Shown here: positions 1 through 10,823 of the stretch, in pieces
Layout: every line of letters begins with the position of its first letter
Numbering within the stretch: the first letter of the stretch is position 1
Origin: Crossaster papposus
Lineage: Eukaryota; Echinodermata; Asteroidea; Velatida; Solasteridae
Assembly: GCA_037893245.1 (NCBI GenBank)
Contig: JBAIAA010000433.1
Coordinates: forward strand, 868,001 to 932,000
Direction: 5' to 3'
DNA: 64,000 bases
Notes under the pieces: generated by a model
Told to the model about the DNA's origin: nothing
Databases searched by the model: none
The model's input: only the letters and a program-made list of their open reading frames with translations
Program-made: the position numbers and the translations under genes

Positions 1-650
1 GGACGGGAATTTGACAGACACAGGTTAAAATATTTTCATGGCGCTATCGTAACAGCCAATAAGTCTATTCCAGTTAATATTAATTGCCATCATACAATGT
101 ACATAATATGACAGTAATTTCAATTTGTTGTGACAGGCACTGTAATGGCTCCCTGGAAGTTCACCAGGGGTCATTCCTCCCGTAGCTCCTTGCGTTAAGC
201 GGGGGAACATCCGGTGCCTGGATGGTTTACTAGTTCAATTTTGATATTTTCATTCAAGAGTTTCTTAACCGGTGTTGAAATGCCTTTTCGTCTTGGATAT
301 TTTGTATGGCCTGGTGTTGCCATTTTGTTATGGTTATTGTGTCACATCCATTATGTAACTGGGTCGGGCGTGCCCTCGTTATCAGGGTCTGGTGTGCCCT
401 ATGTATCAGGGTCTGGTTGTGACAGGGTCTGGTGTGCCCTAATTTTATGGTGGGCCTGGTGTGCCCTATTCATGGCTGGGTTGGTAAACCCAGGGGGTCC
501 GGTGTGCCCCACTCTAATTCATTTGTTTGCCAGTTTGCCCATAGCAATGGTATCTGGCAATATTGTGTTTCAGAATAAAAATAGAGCTGTGGCATAATTC
601 CATTCAAACAAGTTTATGGTGTGTCGATTATTTCATCAGTCTGAGAATAA
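1..650. repeat. 650-bp direct repeat, copy 1
   Basis: This block recurs at 1891-2540 with no difference that I could see. It is AT-rich at its ends and holds a short internal minisatellite at about 360-500, built on a GGGTCTGGTGTGCCCT motif. The open frame across it (214-597, plus) is made largely of that minisatellite and is probably not a gene. The copy starts exactly at the window edge, so its true left end is unknown. Confidence 0.9.
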
Positions 651-1890
651 GACATTTTATCATTAAGTGATCAAATGCTTTATTCTCAGTAATTCTCTGT
701 TGGTGATTTTATTTAATGTGTGAAATAACTCCTCGGAAATTGTCACAGAATCACACTTGAAATATATCACAAATCAAATTAATTAACTGCGTTGTATAAA
801 GTTCGCCATAAGAAATTAGCTGTGATGTACATACAATTTGTTTGGATCGTCACTGTTAAAGTCCCATTGTAGAATTATGCTATTTACACACTGTGCATGC
901 ATGAATTCCTATGTATCCATGTGAAAGAATTACTGCACAAAATACCATTGCAAACTTTGTGGCAACACAGGATCCTGTGCTGACCATGAGCAGCCAATCA
1001 GCTGCGGGGTTGGCAAACTTTCTAATGAATATGCATTACCAGATGGTAGTATTATGTAGGCTTGTGTGTGTGGTACTTTGCAAAAGAACATTGCACTGTA
1101 TTACATAGAAACCCACTGTATGTTTATTGTGTGAATGTAGCCTTACTAAAAATTCAATAATTTGGAAGCAGTACACTATGAAGGTCTGAGTGTGTACATA
1201 AGTAAGGGCTTCTCTTGTACCAATGGCATTAGAAATTGGGGGGAAATTGATGATTCTGCACAGCATCAGCTTCTTAGGTGGGAAACTTGTTCATGGCTAT
1301 ACAGAGCTCTTTAACAGCTTTCTGGCCATGCATATATATCAACAATTTTGTTAGGATTTCTTGACAAAAATTGCATTTTACTTTTTGTAAAAAACACAAG
1401 ATTCTAAATAAGATACAGTGATATTACACTATATATGCAGGTTGTTAATTAGCCAATCAGATTAGAGGGTTTGGACCAATGAGAGCTTATGTTACACCAA
1501 ACTTTCAGCCAATGGGGCGACATCTTAGTCTGCTAGCTAGTTTTAGTGAAAAAATGTGTGCAATGTTTAAGCTCACTTTGTCACAGTCCTTTGTGCAAAG
1601 CACAACAATAACAATTAACTGTAAAATTTCCCACCTCCACCCCGTCACCTCCGTGCAACTTTGCATGGGGACAAATTATTTACCGGACTGTTTTTGCATT
1701 GTGAAATAAATTTACGTTTCATGCCCTACTTAATCACATTGGTTTCCTGGATGTTCACCAAGAGCCATATTATTCCTTCTGTTGGTTTAGACAAAGGATA
1801 ATTCTACTGTAATGTTAACTACATTAATTATAATGCCAATTATCTAACAAAGATTGACTTGGATGTTCTCTTGTACAATGGGGCATTTTT
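651..1890. other. spacer between the 650-bp repeats, no gene seen
   Basis: AT-rich sequence. Short open frames occur at 911-1108 and 1479-1709 but show no recognisable domain, splice structure or repeat homology. No primer-binding site follows copy 1 and no polypurine tract precedes copy 2. This argues for a 1,890-bp tandem duplication rather than a pair of LTRs. Confidence 0.6.
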
Positions 1891-2540
1891 GGACGGGAAT
1901 TTGACAGACACAGGTTAAAATATTTTCATGGCGCTATCGTAACAGCCAATAAGTCTATTCCAGTTAATATTAATTGCCATCATACAATGTACATAATATG
2001 ACAGTAATTTCAATTTGTTGTGACAGGCACTGTAATGGCTCCCTGGAAGTTCACCAGGGGTCATTCCTCCCGTAGCTCCTTGCGTTAAGCGGGGGAACAT
2101 CCGGTGCCTGGATGGTTTACTAGTTCAATTTTGATATTTTCATTCAAGAGTTTCTTAACCGGTGTTGAAATGCCTTTTCGTCTTGGATATTTTGTATGGC
2201 CTGGTGTTGCCATTTTGTTATGGTTATTGTGTCACATCCATTATGTAACTGGGTCGGGCGTGCCCTCGTTATCAGGGTCTGGTGTGCCCTATGTATCAGG
2301 GTCTGGTTGTGACAGGGTCTGGTGTGCCCTAATTTTATGGTGGGCCTGGTGTGCCCTATTCATGGCTGGGTTGGTAAACCCAGGGGGTCCGGTGTGCCCC
2401 ACTCTAATTCATTTGTTTGCCAGTTTGCCCATAGCAATGGTATCTGGCAATATTGTGTTTCAGAATAAAAATAGAGCTGTGGCATAATTCCATTCAAACA
2501 AGTTTATGGTGTGTCGATTATTTCATCAGTCTGAGAATAA
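1891..2540. repeat. 650-bp direct repeat, copy 2
   Basis: Second copy of the block at 1-650. Both copies share sequence up to CTGAGAATAA. Copy 1 then continues with GACATTTTAT, whereas copy 2 is abutted at 2541 by a piece of the Gypsy element 1 LTR. The right edge of this copy is therefore a junction with a retroelement. Confidence 0.9.
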
Positions 2541-2948
2541 CACGTACATGTATATTGTGCATGTGCTCTGGCAGAAACGCAACGCACGGCAACTGTCACC
2601 GCTAAACTTTTGACACTTCGACACAAGTTTCTAAACTCCAAAATAACACTTTTTGGTACCACGTTTTACATAAAAAGTACAATAGGCATGAGCCATAGAC
2701 CCAAGCGGACAAACTGGAAATAATAATGGACAAGTATCATTAGAGTGTAATCTCCAAAATCTAGGTTCAAATAATCAGTCAAAAATTGACGTTCTCACCT
2801 GTGAAAGATTGTGCAGGCAGTAAGGAGCCTTGGGTCATCGAACTTTTACATGAACATTATGTTAAAATAAAGGGCGCCATCGTTCAGCGGAGAGAGACAA
2901 AACAACTTATAAAAATTGAACAATAACAGCTAAGAACGCCTCCTCACA
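2541..2948 (-). mobile_element. truncated LTR of Gypsy family 1
   Basis: The block matches 17758-18078, the outer part of the LTR of Gypsy element 1, in the same orientation, with an extra stretch of about 90 bp near 2735-2822. On the minus strand it begins TGTGAGGAGGCG, the same LTR terminus as at 18078. The purine run immediately upstream on that strand (2949-2962) is a credible polypurine tract. I read it as a 3' LTR that has lost its distal half. Confidence 0.75.
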
Positions 2949-2962
2949 ACCTTCCCCGCCTT
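2949..2962 (-). other. polypurine tract next to truncated LTR
   Basis: On the minus strand the 14 bases are almost all purine (AAGGCGGGGAAGGT) and abut the TGTGAGG terminus of the LTR. That is the expected position of the primer for plus-strand DNA synthesis in an LTR retrotransposon. Confidence 0.55.
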
Positions 2963-4892
2963 GGAGTCATCGTCCCTTGATGACTCGGGGATATACATGA
3001 ATTAAACAATCGGTTAAACTAAGCTCCAAGTCTAGGCAAGATGTCACTCTTAGAATTAAGTGCTAAATCACACTAAGTGAGAACAAGGGTGCAATATTAA
3101 GTGCAGCCGGTCGCCAGAGGAATCCATTTTGATTCAGTCCAAAATAACTCGCAAATTCAGAAAATTCATGACTCACAAAACACGAGGAGTAACAAACGGT
3201 AAAAATACACAATGCAAAACAAGAGAGAAGCAACTCTCAAAATTGGTTAACAGGGCAACCGGCCAGAGTTAATATCACACTTGACTTATACGGTCAGCCT
3301 GTCTGGTGGCTTGCCACGAGTGGACCGCAGAGGGTAGCGGTGTGATGGGGCAGCCTCTTCCGCTGCACCAGCGTAGACTTCTGGCTTGACATCAATAGTG
3401 TGTGAGCTGCGGTCATCTGGGCTAGGGGCAGGAGTGATCTCCGGTACCGAGCCTGCGGTTGAACTAGGAACGCGAACAGGACGGAGAACACGGCTGTTTC
3501 ACACGCATAAAAGAGCGCCCTCGCTTGGTGAATTTTGGAGAGTTGGTTCTGAGCGTCCAAACGTATGACGTCATTATTTATAAAAAGAACGGCGCTCGAA
3601 ACGACGCCTTCGAGAGGTCATAACCTTCCCCTAATTCAGGTTTTTCATTGGCTGGTTGGGTATTTTTATGGAAATTTATTGTCAACTCTTAATTATATGG
3701 TCATACTAGTCTCTTCTCCGGTGAAATAACCCCGTATAGTAAACGATTTGAATGGAAGACTACGGTTTAAACACCTCGTGTTAAAACGGACGGCGCGTTG
3801 TTGTTTTCTGCGGATGCGTGGAAAAACAACCCCACAAAATCGTCATTTTAAAAAAAGCTGAGCATTCACCAGAGTTAATGAAGGAAATTGACGTCACGTT
3901 CGACATCATTCAACTTAGTAATATAAACGGTAAGTCTGGGACATTATGTTGTTTGAAGTAAATTTGGAAAGTAATCGCTGGTTTTTCGAGCATGATGAAG
4001 GCCGCGTGTACCGTTTGCGTATTCACATGTATGTACATGTGTACATGTACCCTATATTTTGTACGTGCTTGACGGGCTGGTGCCCATGAATTTTTTAATC
4101 ATGTTCATAAACCACATTTTGATTCCAATTATCTAGTTTTTATAGAGTTCGTCAGACATGTCAGAAAGGCTAGGCCTAATACTTTTAGTATTTTGAAATA
4201 TATTTGAGCCCTATTTAAAATTTAGACATGTTGATCATGTTGATCATGAAGTTTTTTTCATGGAAAAAATTACATAGGCTAATTAGTAATAATACTAGTA
4301 ACTAAGGGGATATAATCATGATGAAAATCCTATCATGGCATGCATGGTCAGAGGTCGGATTAATTGGTTATGTGACTATATGATGATGTACATGAGCTGT
4401 CGTTTCAACTCCAAGTACATGTAATGATGTTACCAGCCTGTAGGCCTATCATGAAGTATCATGTATACAGTTAAACCATGGAGCTATAAAAAAGAACGCA
4501 AACTGAACATGCGCTTATCCACGTAGACATACACGTACAAATCATCAGAGTTCAGACGTTTTTTTCTCCATTGCTTAACATACATGTATGCTATGCTCAT
4601 ACAGGGCATAATTTCTTTGACATACATCACGAGATTCGCAAGGATAACAAAAAGGGTGAATAATGGTTCTCAGTGTGCACATACAGTAGATATGGTGTTG
4701 TTTTTTTTGGGGGGGTGTCTTGGGAATTTCAAATCTACTTATATGCAACAAAAATGGAAACCTGAATAGGAAGTAAATAATTCACACCAGGCAAGTTAAA
4801 CTATATGAAGATCGGGTTAAATAACCTGTTTCTCGTCAACAGTCATGTTCCCTGAACATGTATTTATTATTTTTCTGAACTTTTTTTTCTTC
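2963..4892. other. no gene recognised; microsatellite-rich stretch
   Basis: This stretch lies between the truncated LTR and the 3' end of the RAG1-like transposase. It holds a perfect 8-bp stem with a 7-nt loop (GAGTCATC at 2964-2971 with GATGACTC at 2979-2986), TACATG-rich microsatellites near 4020-4050, and a T-rich tract near 4559. Short open frames at 3294-3560 (minus) and 4584-4769 (plus) have no recognisable domain. The left end of the RAG1-like element should fall here, but I could not define its terminal inverted repeat. Confidence 0.5.
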
Positions 4893-7800
4893 TCAACATT
4901 CATGTTTCCTGAAGGTTGATGCCATGTTTGCCAAGACTTCTGGCGTTGTGCTGACAAGATGCCTTCTCATGATGGCCATCAGTCGCTGGAGAGGATCTCT
5001 CATCCCATGCACCACCCTACCAGTCGTGTTGAAGTCCGTGTGAATCAGCTCACCTCCTTGTTCGTTTAGAAGGCCAAAGCCCACCCGGAATCTTTGGAGC
5101 TGCTCAACTGCGTGGTCTTCTAGGAGATGGAGTTTCGGTGAGATGTTCGTGCTTGGGAACGTTTCACGGAATGATTTCAAGAAATCCTTGATGCAGATAT
5201 CTACATTAAAACACAAAGAAATATGACTTACCGGTACTTTCTCACAAAAAAAAGATAAGTGATCACCATCAAGGTTGGAACTTGTCCACATGCAAAGAAC
5301 ATGTAAGTCTAGGTTTAGCCTACCAACACGGTGGATTTCCGGTAGCGAGAGTGCCCTTGCATGGTTGATGCCATGATGCACATCAGAGAATTTCAGAAAG
5401 ATGTCATGAAATTTCCTTTTGATGTGAGCCGATTCTCTGATTATGCGTTCTTGAGCTGCAAGGGTGATGTCATCGGTCATGTGATCCAGCATGACTTGCA
5501 TTGGAGCAGCAGTCAACGCATCAATGACTTCAACCTGTCACGGGAAAATGCAGATTATGTGACTTACATGTATGTGTACTGTATTTATTGGCATCATTGT
5601 GTATGCCCATAGATTTTTGGAAAGTCACATTAAATGACATTTCATGTAGTGTGCATGTAGTAATTGTCGTGAACTTACGGTGCAGCATCGATGTACGTGG
5701 TTGCCCACAAACGCTTTGCCATGGTAGGCTTGTCGCTGGACATGGAATTTGGACAGCACCCTGTCCAACGAGCTGACAACGGGACCCGTTCCAAAGGCAA
5801 GGTCTGCCTGACGCATTTCATCTTCCTGTGGAAAAACAAAATGTGAGCAATATTATCATCATTGTGCATGCACGGTGTATGTATGTACAACATAAAATGG
5901 TGAGTTAATTGAACATCTGTTGACACTATTGAGGCGACATCGTAATGACATGACTATGAAACTCACTAGGTCATGTACATCCACCCTCAGCTGATACGTC
6001 TCCTTTGCCAGCTGACAAAATTCTTCGTCAACATGCTGCTGCTCTGTGCGCTGCAGCACGAATAGTGGGAGATCCTCCTCTAACTCATCAAGACGGGATA
6101 TTTTCTCTCTCAGCTGCTGAGCAATGCTGTTTCGTTTCTTGACGCTGGTGGTTACTTGCTCGTCAAAATTAGTGCCGGCATTTTCATCTTCATCTTCTTC
6201 TGCTTCGGCTCTTAATTTGAAGAGGTGCTCGTCGAGTTTGTGCCAGTCACTCTCAAACAGGTCGCAGAGCTTCTTGAAAACTCCCAGTGAGATGTGTAGA
6301 CTTGGTAGTATTACTTGGTGATACATTAATGTACATAATTATTGTTGTGAACAAATTTGTGAACAAATTTATAATTCAAAATTATCTTCTACATGTGCAT
6401 GTTCATGTTGATCCATATGTGAGCATGCAAATGTATAAGTTTAAAAACAGTACATGTACTTGAAGGTAATACTACTGTATGTAGTTACATCTGACTTACA
6501 TGATCAACATCTATTGGCATAAGCGGTTCATTGACGACACTGAAAGACACATCCTTGGCCTGACTTCTTTTGGCACCGCTTCTGAGGAAGTCTTGATGTC
6601 TTTCTTTGATGGTGTGTAATGAACGCGCAGGGGAGGGTCCACGTTCCACTAAGGGTCGTTGCATCATTTCTTTTGATGCTGTGCAATAAATGCAACAGTA
6701 ACGAGCTGTAAAAAGGCATAACATATTGTGCGATTAAATTGGCAATGTTCATAATCTTTCCAGATGATGAATGTACTGCTTGTTATTAAATATACATGTA
6801 CATGTACTTACCATTGCAACTACAAAGACCATACATCTTGTTCAAGAGCTCGTAATCTCCAAAACAGAGAAGGCGAATGGACTTGTCTCTGCAAGATGTA
6901 CATGTATCCCCCCAAAAAAAAAAATTAATAACTAGTGTATTATAAAAAAAAGGGATTTCATCAAGTACATGTACTATTTTTACAGACTAACCTATCATGT
7001 GCATGTTTAAGGAAAATGTAAATGTCTCACCTCCACTTTGTCGATGAGAGAGCTGCTACCTGTTCCATGAGCTTGGGGAGTGTGCATTGCAAATTGACAA
7101 GGAAATCATTTCCCTCAAAAACACAGAACACCACGGTGTTACTAAGTGAATTGGGATGCGGCACATTCACTATCTGCAAGTCCATCTTGAATGATGTCCC
7201 GCCCTTGTCCCCACCGATTTTCAACCAGATTTCATTCTGGGGAATGACACCGTCATGCCATGTCAGAATTCCTGTGCTGTTAAAAGAAAGGCCATAAAAC
7301 ATTGCTGTCACTTCTTTGCACACAAAATAGAGCATTTCAATTGGATCAAAGTCATTTCAAAGTTAGCTTTGCTTACTCCCCTTGCTCATATTATTTACCT
7401 GTCAAGGCGGTCCAGGAAGTCCAAAATGAAGGAAGGCAGATGGTTGATGTAAACAAAGGGGGTTTCTTTTGTTACCATACCATTGATGCCATCTGCTTTA
7501 GGGGAGGGAAACAAAAGCTTGGTCAGTACCCCACACAGGTTGTCCTTGAGGAAGATGTCTTGTTGCTTTCTCATCTTTCTCTCGGATGCCACTTTGAAGC
7601 CTGCATTCAAATATCTGCAAATAAGTTTGTTAAACCTGTATATTATTCAATGTTTTACACAGAGTCAACTATTATTTGAGACATGGACAATTTTACGACC
7701 CTTATGATGTGCATCTTTTTAATGAGTCAATGAACATAAAATACGGAAAGCGCTGCAGTATGTAGTTAATGTTATCTACTTTGAATTAACACAAATATCA

Positions 7801-7994
7801 GTTAACTACAAAATTTATATAAATACATGTACCTACTCAGCTTACGAAGTTGGTCCCAGGCAAGGTCGCAGTCGCGCATCATAGCCAATGCTTGATTTGA
7901 AGTCATTGAACTCGGGCCCAGTCTCAGATGTAGTTGAAGCTCTGTGCTTGTCAGCAGACTTACTTGTTGTGGTCACTTTCTGAACTAAAGCAGG
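4893..7994 (-). CDS. RAG1/CMC-like DDE transposase core, exons 2-10
   Basis: This is the catalytic half of the gene whose first exon is 8515-9555. Reading down the minus strand, exons are: about 7994-7833 (exon 2, start uncertain), 7614-7399, 7276-7031, 6888-6812, 6705-6500, about 6318-5967, 5825-5679, 5534-5324 and 5200-4893. Each has GT and AG borders, except the acceptors of exon 2 and of the exon near 6318, which I could not fix. Phases agree across the well-defined junctions. Candidate catalytic acids are Asp in GGDKGG (7276-7031 exon), Asp in FGDYELL (6888-6812 exon) and Glu in NEQGGELIH (last exon). A CxxC (CIYC) followed by H-x5-H in the 6705-6500 exon matches the zinc-binding insertion layout of RAG1. 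Within exon 2 the family-like frame differs from the frame predicted by splicing from exon 1, so either an indel or another acceptor is present. With exon 1 the protein would be about 1,000 residues, close to RAG1 in size. Confidence 0.8.
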
Positions 7995-7999
7995 CTGAA

Positions 8000-8514
8000 A
8001 ATGAGTTTAAAATAGAGTTGTAATTTGTTTTATTATGTGTTTTTGTCTTGTAACAACATGCACACTGTGCTGTTCGTATGATTCTGGTTATCAATTGCTT
8101 GTGTTTTGTAAATAACTCATTTAACATAAAAGGAGCTGTACTTTTTTGTGAATCAAAATGTTATATGATATTTGTGCAATACAAAGAAATGTGAACTTCT
8201 TAAGAAATATTGAATTCAAGTGAAGGTGATATATATTATTATTGTTTTAAATTCAATGTTCTTATGTGGCAATTAGGTAAATACAGTAGTTTATGTAAAT
8301 ATTTTTGTAGCACCTTTAAATTGCCTCAAGGTCTCTTGACATTATTACGGGTACATAGAGATTTTTAAAGAAAATTTTGGAGAATATATCTATACTGTTT
8401 ATTAACATTTTGTAAGCTTTTTTTTTTTTACTGTTAACTATGTTAAATATTACTGTAATATCTGTTATATTTTATATTTATGTATTTTCCTGACAATATC
8501 AATTGACTACTTAC
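8000..8514 (-). other. first intron of the RAG1-like gene
   Basis: AT-rich sequence between the donor at 8514 (GTAAGT) and a candidate acceptor TTTTCAG at 7995. It contains a poly-T run near 8420 and no coding frame that continues the family. Confidence 0.6.
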
Positions 8515-9555
8515 TCGTCCACCGGTGTGAAGATAAGCCTTGTGCTCTTTGTGTTCTTGCAACTTGATCCAAGTCCACTTATCAGTGGCTTGCTCTATTT
8601 CAATGGGAATGGGGTTACCCTGTTGGTGCTCATTTGCAAGGGATTTAAGCAACCTTGCAGCATCAGTCACTTGTTTGTTGGGAGTTTCCGTGCTTTTTGC
8701 CTGGGACTCGCTAACACTGGAATTTGTTACTATGGTTACTCTTGGCTGAACCCTTACAGTCACTTCACAAGTGTGATCCACAATTTTGTGGATGTTACTG
8801 ATACGGCTGCAGTGGATACATGCAACATCCAAGCTATCAAGCTGAACACAAAGAACCCTCGGACTTGCAGTTACATTGTCAAAGTTGACCAGTTCCATGC
8901 AGACTGGGCACTTGAGTTCAGTCACTTTGTGATGTGTGAAGTAGGTCGACAAACATACTGCGCAATAATTATGCTGGCAAGGTGTCTGTACCGATGGTCT
9001 GCTCAGAATGCATAGGCAAATAGCACAAGTGAAAAGACTTTGTTCAACATGCCCAAAGACATCTAGGCTGGGTGGGACCTGCTGATGGGAAGTAGTCGTG
9101 GGCATTCGAAGATGACAGAATATATTTTCTGATGAACAGTCAAATGGAATAATTATTTGTGAGTCAATGACTTTCACAAGTTGCCCTCTTTTAGGCTTGA
9201 GGGGTGATGCTCGCGGACCCCCCTTGGACTGTTTTTGTTGCAAATCGCACACGTAGCAAAACCCTATCCTCTGGTGTTTTGGCCAGTTTGTCCGAATCTC
9301 CTGAGTTAACGATGCTTGCTTAAAGCTGTAATCTCGGGTACCTGCCCTCTGATGCCGAACCTTCCGTGCACACAGTTCACAAAGGTGATGGGGTTGTTGA
9401 TCTGGCGTGTCAGCCCATGTTGAAATTCCAAAAACAGTGTCGATTTCCTTGTTGTATTCTTTGCAGACCGTTGGTTTTCTCGTTGATGTTTTTACTCTAT
9501 TTGTACATATCCTACATATTTTTGTTAAACCTAACTGATGGAACTTGAAACTCAT
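8515..9555 (-). CDS. RAG1 N-terminal-like exon (zinc/RING region)
   Basis: First exon, 347 codons, ending at a GT donor (8514-8513, GTAAGT). The open frame reads through to about 8443, but that tail is intronic. Residues 14-17 (CRIC), 59-62 (CELC) and 100-103 (CYVC), with FGISTWAD between the first two, follow the pattern of the zinc-rich RAG1 N-terminus. Residues 177-219 form a C3HC4 RING (C177, C180, C193, H195, C198, C201, C216, C219). A further CxxC/His/Cys cluster at 246-263 corresponds to the zinc finger next to the RAG1 RING. In vertebrate RAG1 this region is a dimerisation and ubiquitin-ligase module. Similar N-terminal proteins occur in mobile elements of molluscs and other invertebrates (the N-RAG-TP group). 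I see no Kelch-type RAG2 partner nearby. The exon has no frameshift and looks functional. Confidence 0.88.
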
Positions 9556-10240
9556 ATTGAAAGAAGAATAAATATCCGATGAAGAACTGAAGTCAACTTA
9601 TATATTTGAGCAATAACTTGAATAATTTCAATTCCGTTGTCGACCCAGCCCCCAAAAAATCAATAAGAAACAACTCCAGCTACCCGTACTTCACATCAGT
9701 GGCCGATGTAAACAAGACACTTTATGTGTGTGTACGTACGTACATGTACATGTACATGTATTTCAATAGCTTAATACATATTTTTTGTTAAACCTAACTG
9801 ATGGAACTTGAAACTCATATTGAAAGAAGAATAAATATCCGATGAAGAACTGAAGTCAACTTATATATAAGAAACAACTCCAGCTACCCGTACTTCACAT
9901 CAGTGGCCGATGTAAACAAGACACTTTATGTGTGTGTACGTACGTACATGTACATGTACATGTATTTCAATAGCTTAATACATATTTTTTGTTAAACCTA
10001 ACTGATGGAACTTGAAACTCATATTGAAAGAAGAATAAATATCCGATGAAGAACTGAAGTCAACTTATATATTTGAGTAATAACTTGAATAATTTCAATT
10101 CCGTTGTCGACCCAGCCCCCAAAAAATCAATAAGAAACAACTCCAGCTACCCGTACTTCACATCAGTGGCCGATGTAAACAAGACACTTTATGTGTGTGT
10201 ACGTACGTACATGTACATGTACATGTATTTCAATAGCGCG
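9522..10240 (-). repeat. three tandem copies of the transposase 5' end
   Basis: Three copies of a 204-263-bp unit begin at about 9524, 9787 and 9991. Each contains, on the minus strand, an upstream TACATG run, a sequence ending in GAATAAATATCC, then an ATG and the first 11-12 codons of the RAG1-like protein. Only the inner copy (ATG at 9553-9555) continues into the gene. The outer ATGs (9816-9818 and 10020-10022) open short frames of about 15 codons that stop. The middle copy lacks about 60 bp found in the other two. This could be a subterminal repeat or a promoter array. Confidence 0.85.
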
Positions 10241-10823
10241 CGCTTCGCAGACAAATAACTGGTGCGCGCTATGTGTGTATATTTTAAATGAGATAGCTGT
10301 TGCTGTTGAGAACCAGCGAAACCATATTTTTTCTGCCGCGTATACGGCACTCGCTGCGTCGCGACGATGAAGAAAACTTAACGTTTTTCTTAAGTGTTTT
10401 CTATTAAAATACCAAAGTCCCAGAGTCCCCAGTAAGATTTTGTTATGTAAAATGTATGTGGTGACACGGTTTCGATGAATAAATGTCGTGGCTATGCTTT
10501 AATTGTTTATATTTGTGGGTTTTACAAAGTCATATTTTTCTCGTGTGTTCCAACACATCGATTGAATAAAGCACAAAACAAATCTTCCGATTTTAAATTT
10601 ACTCATATTTACTGGAAGCTATTGATAGATTCTGAGGTAGAAACTCGTATCAAAGGATTGCAGGGCTTAAGGGATCATTTGAATGATGATAACTTGTCCA
10701 ATTTACAAGTTTTGTCACCGTAGTACTTGGCCGAGTAGCGCAAAGCTTACTGCACAATGGCGGCCCACGAACGTACGCGCATCACATGATTGGAGTACAC
10801 ACGAATAGCACAACAAACGGATT
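10241..10823. other. no gene recognised between the RAG1-like element and Gypsy 1
   Basis: Contains a GCGCGC-rich imperfect palindrome at 10237-10270 and an open frame at 10475-10723 (plus, 82 codons) of no recognised family. No LTR or polypurine tract follows the integrase stop at 10824. Gypsy element 1 therefore does not end here in the usual way. Confidence 0.5.

Noticed and set aside
214-597. 127-codon frame with hydrophobic segments (also at 2104-2487)
   Set aside because: Half of it is a GGGTCTGGTGTGCCCT minisatellite and the repeat is duplicated whole; no gene structure or homology.
1-2540. 650-bp repeats as LTRs of one element
   Set aside because: No primer-binding site, polypurine tract or coding sequence between them, and no clear TG...CA ends.
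8503-9015. Plus-strand 170-codon frame
   Set aside because: Complement of the RAG1-like first exon.
4560-10330. Terminal inverted repeats and target duplication of the RAG1-like element
   Set aside because: Several CAC-starting candidates were compared by eye, but no convincing pair with matching duplication was found.
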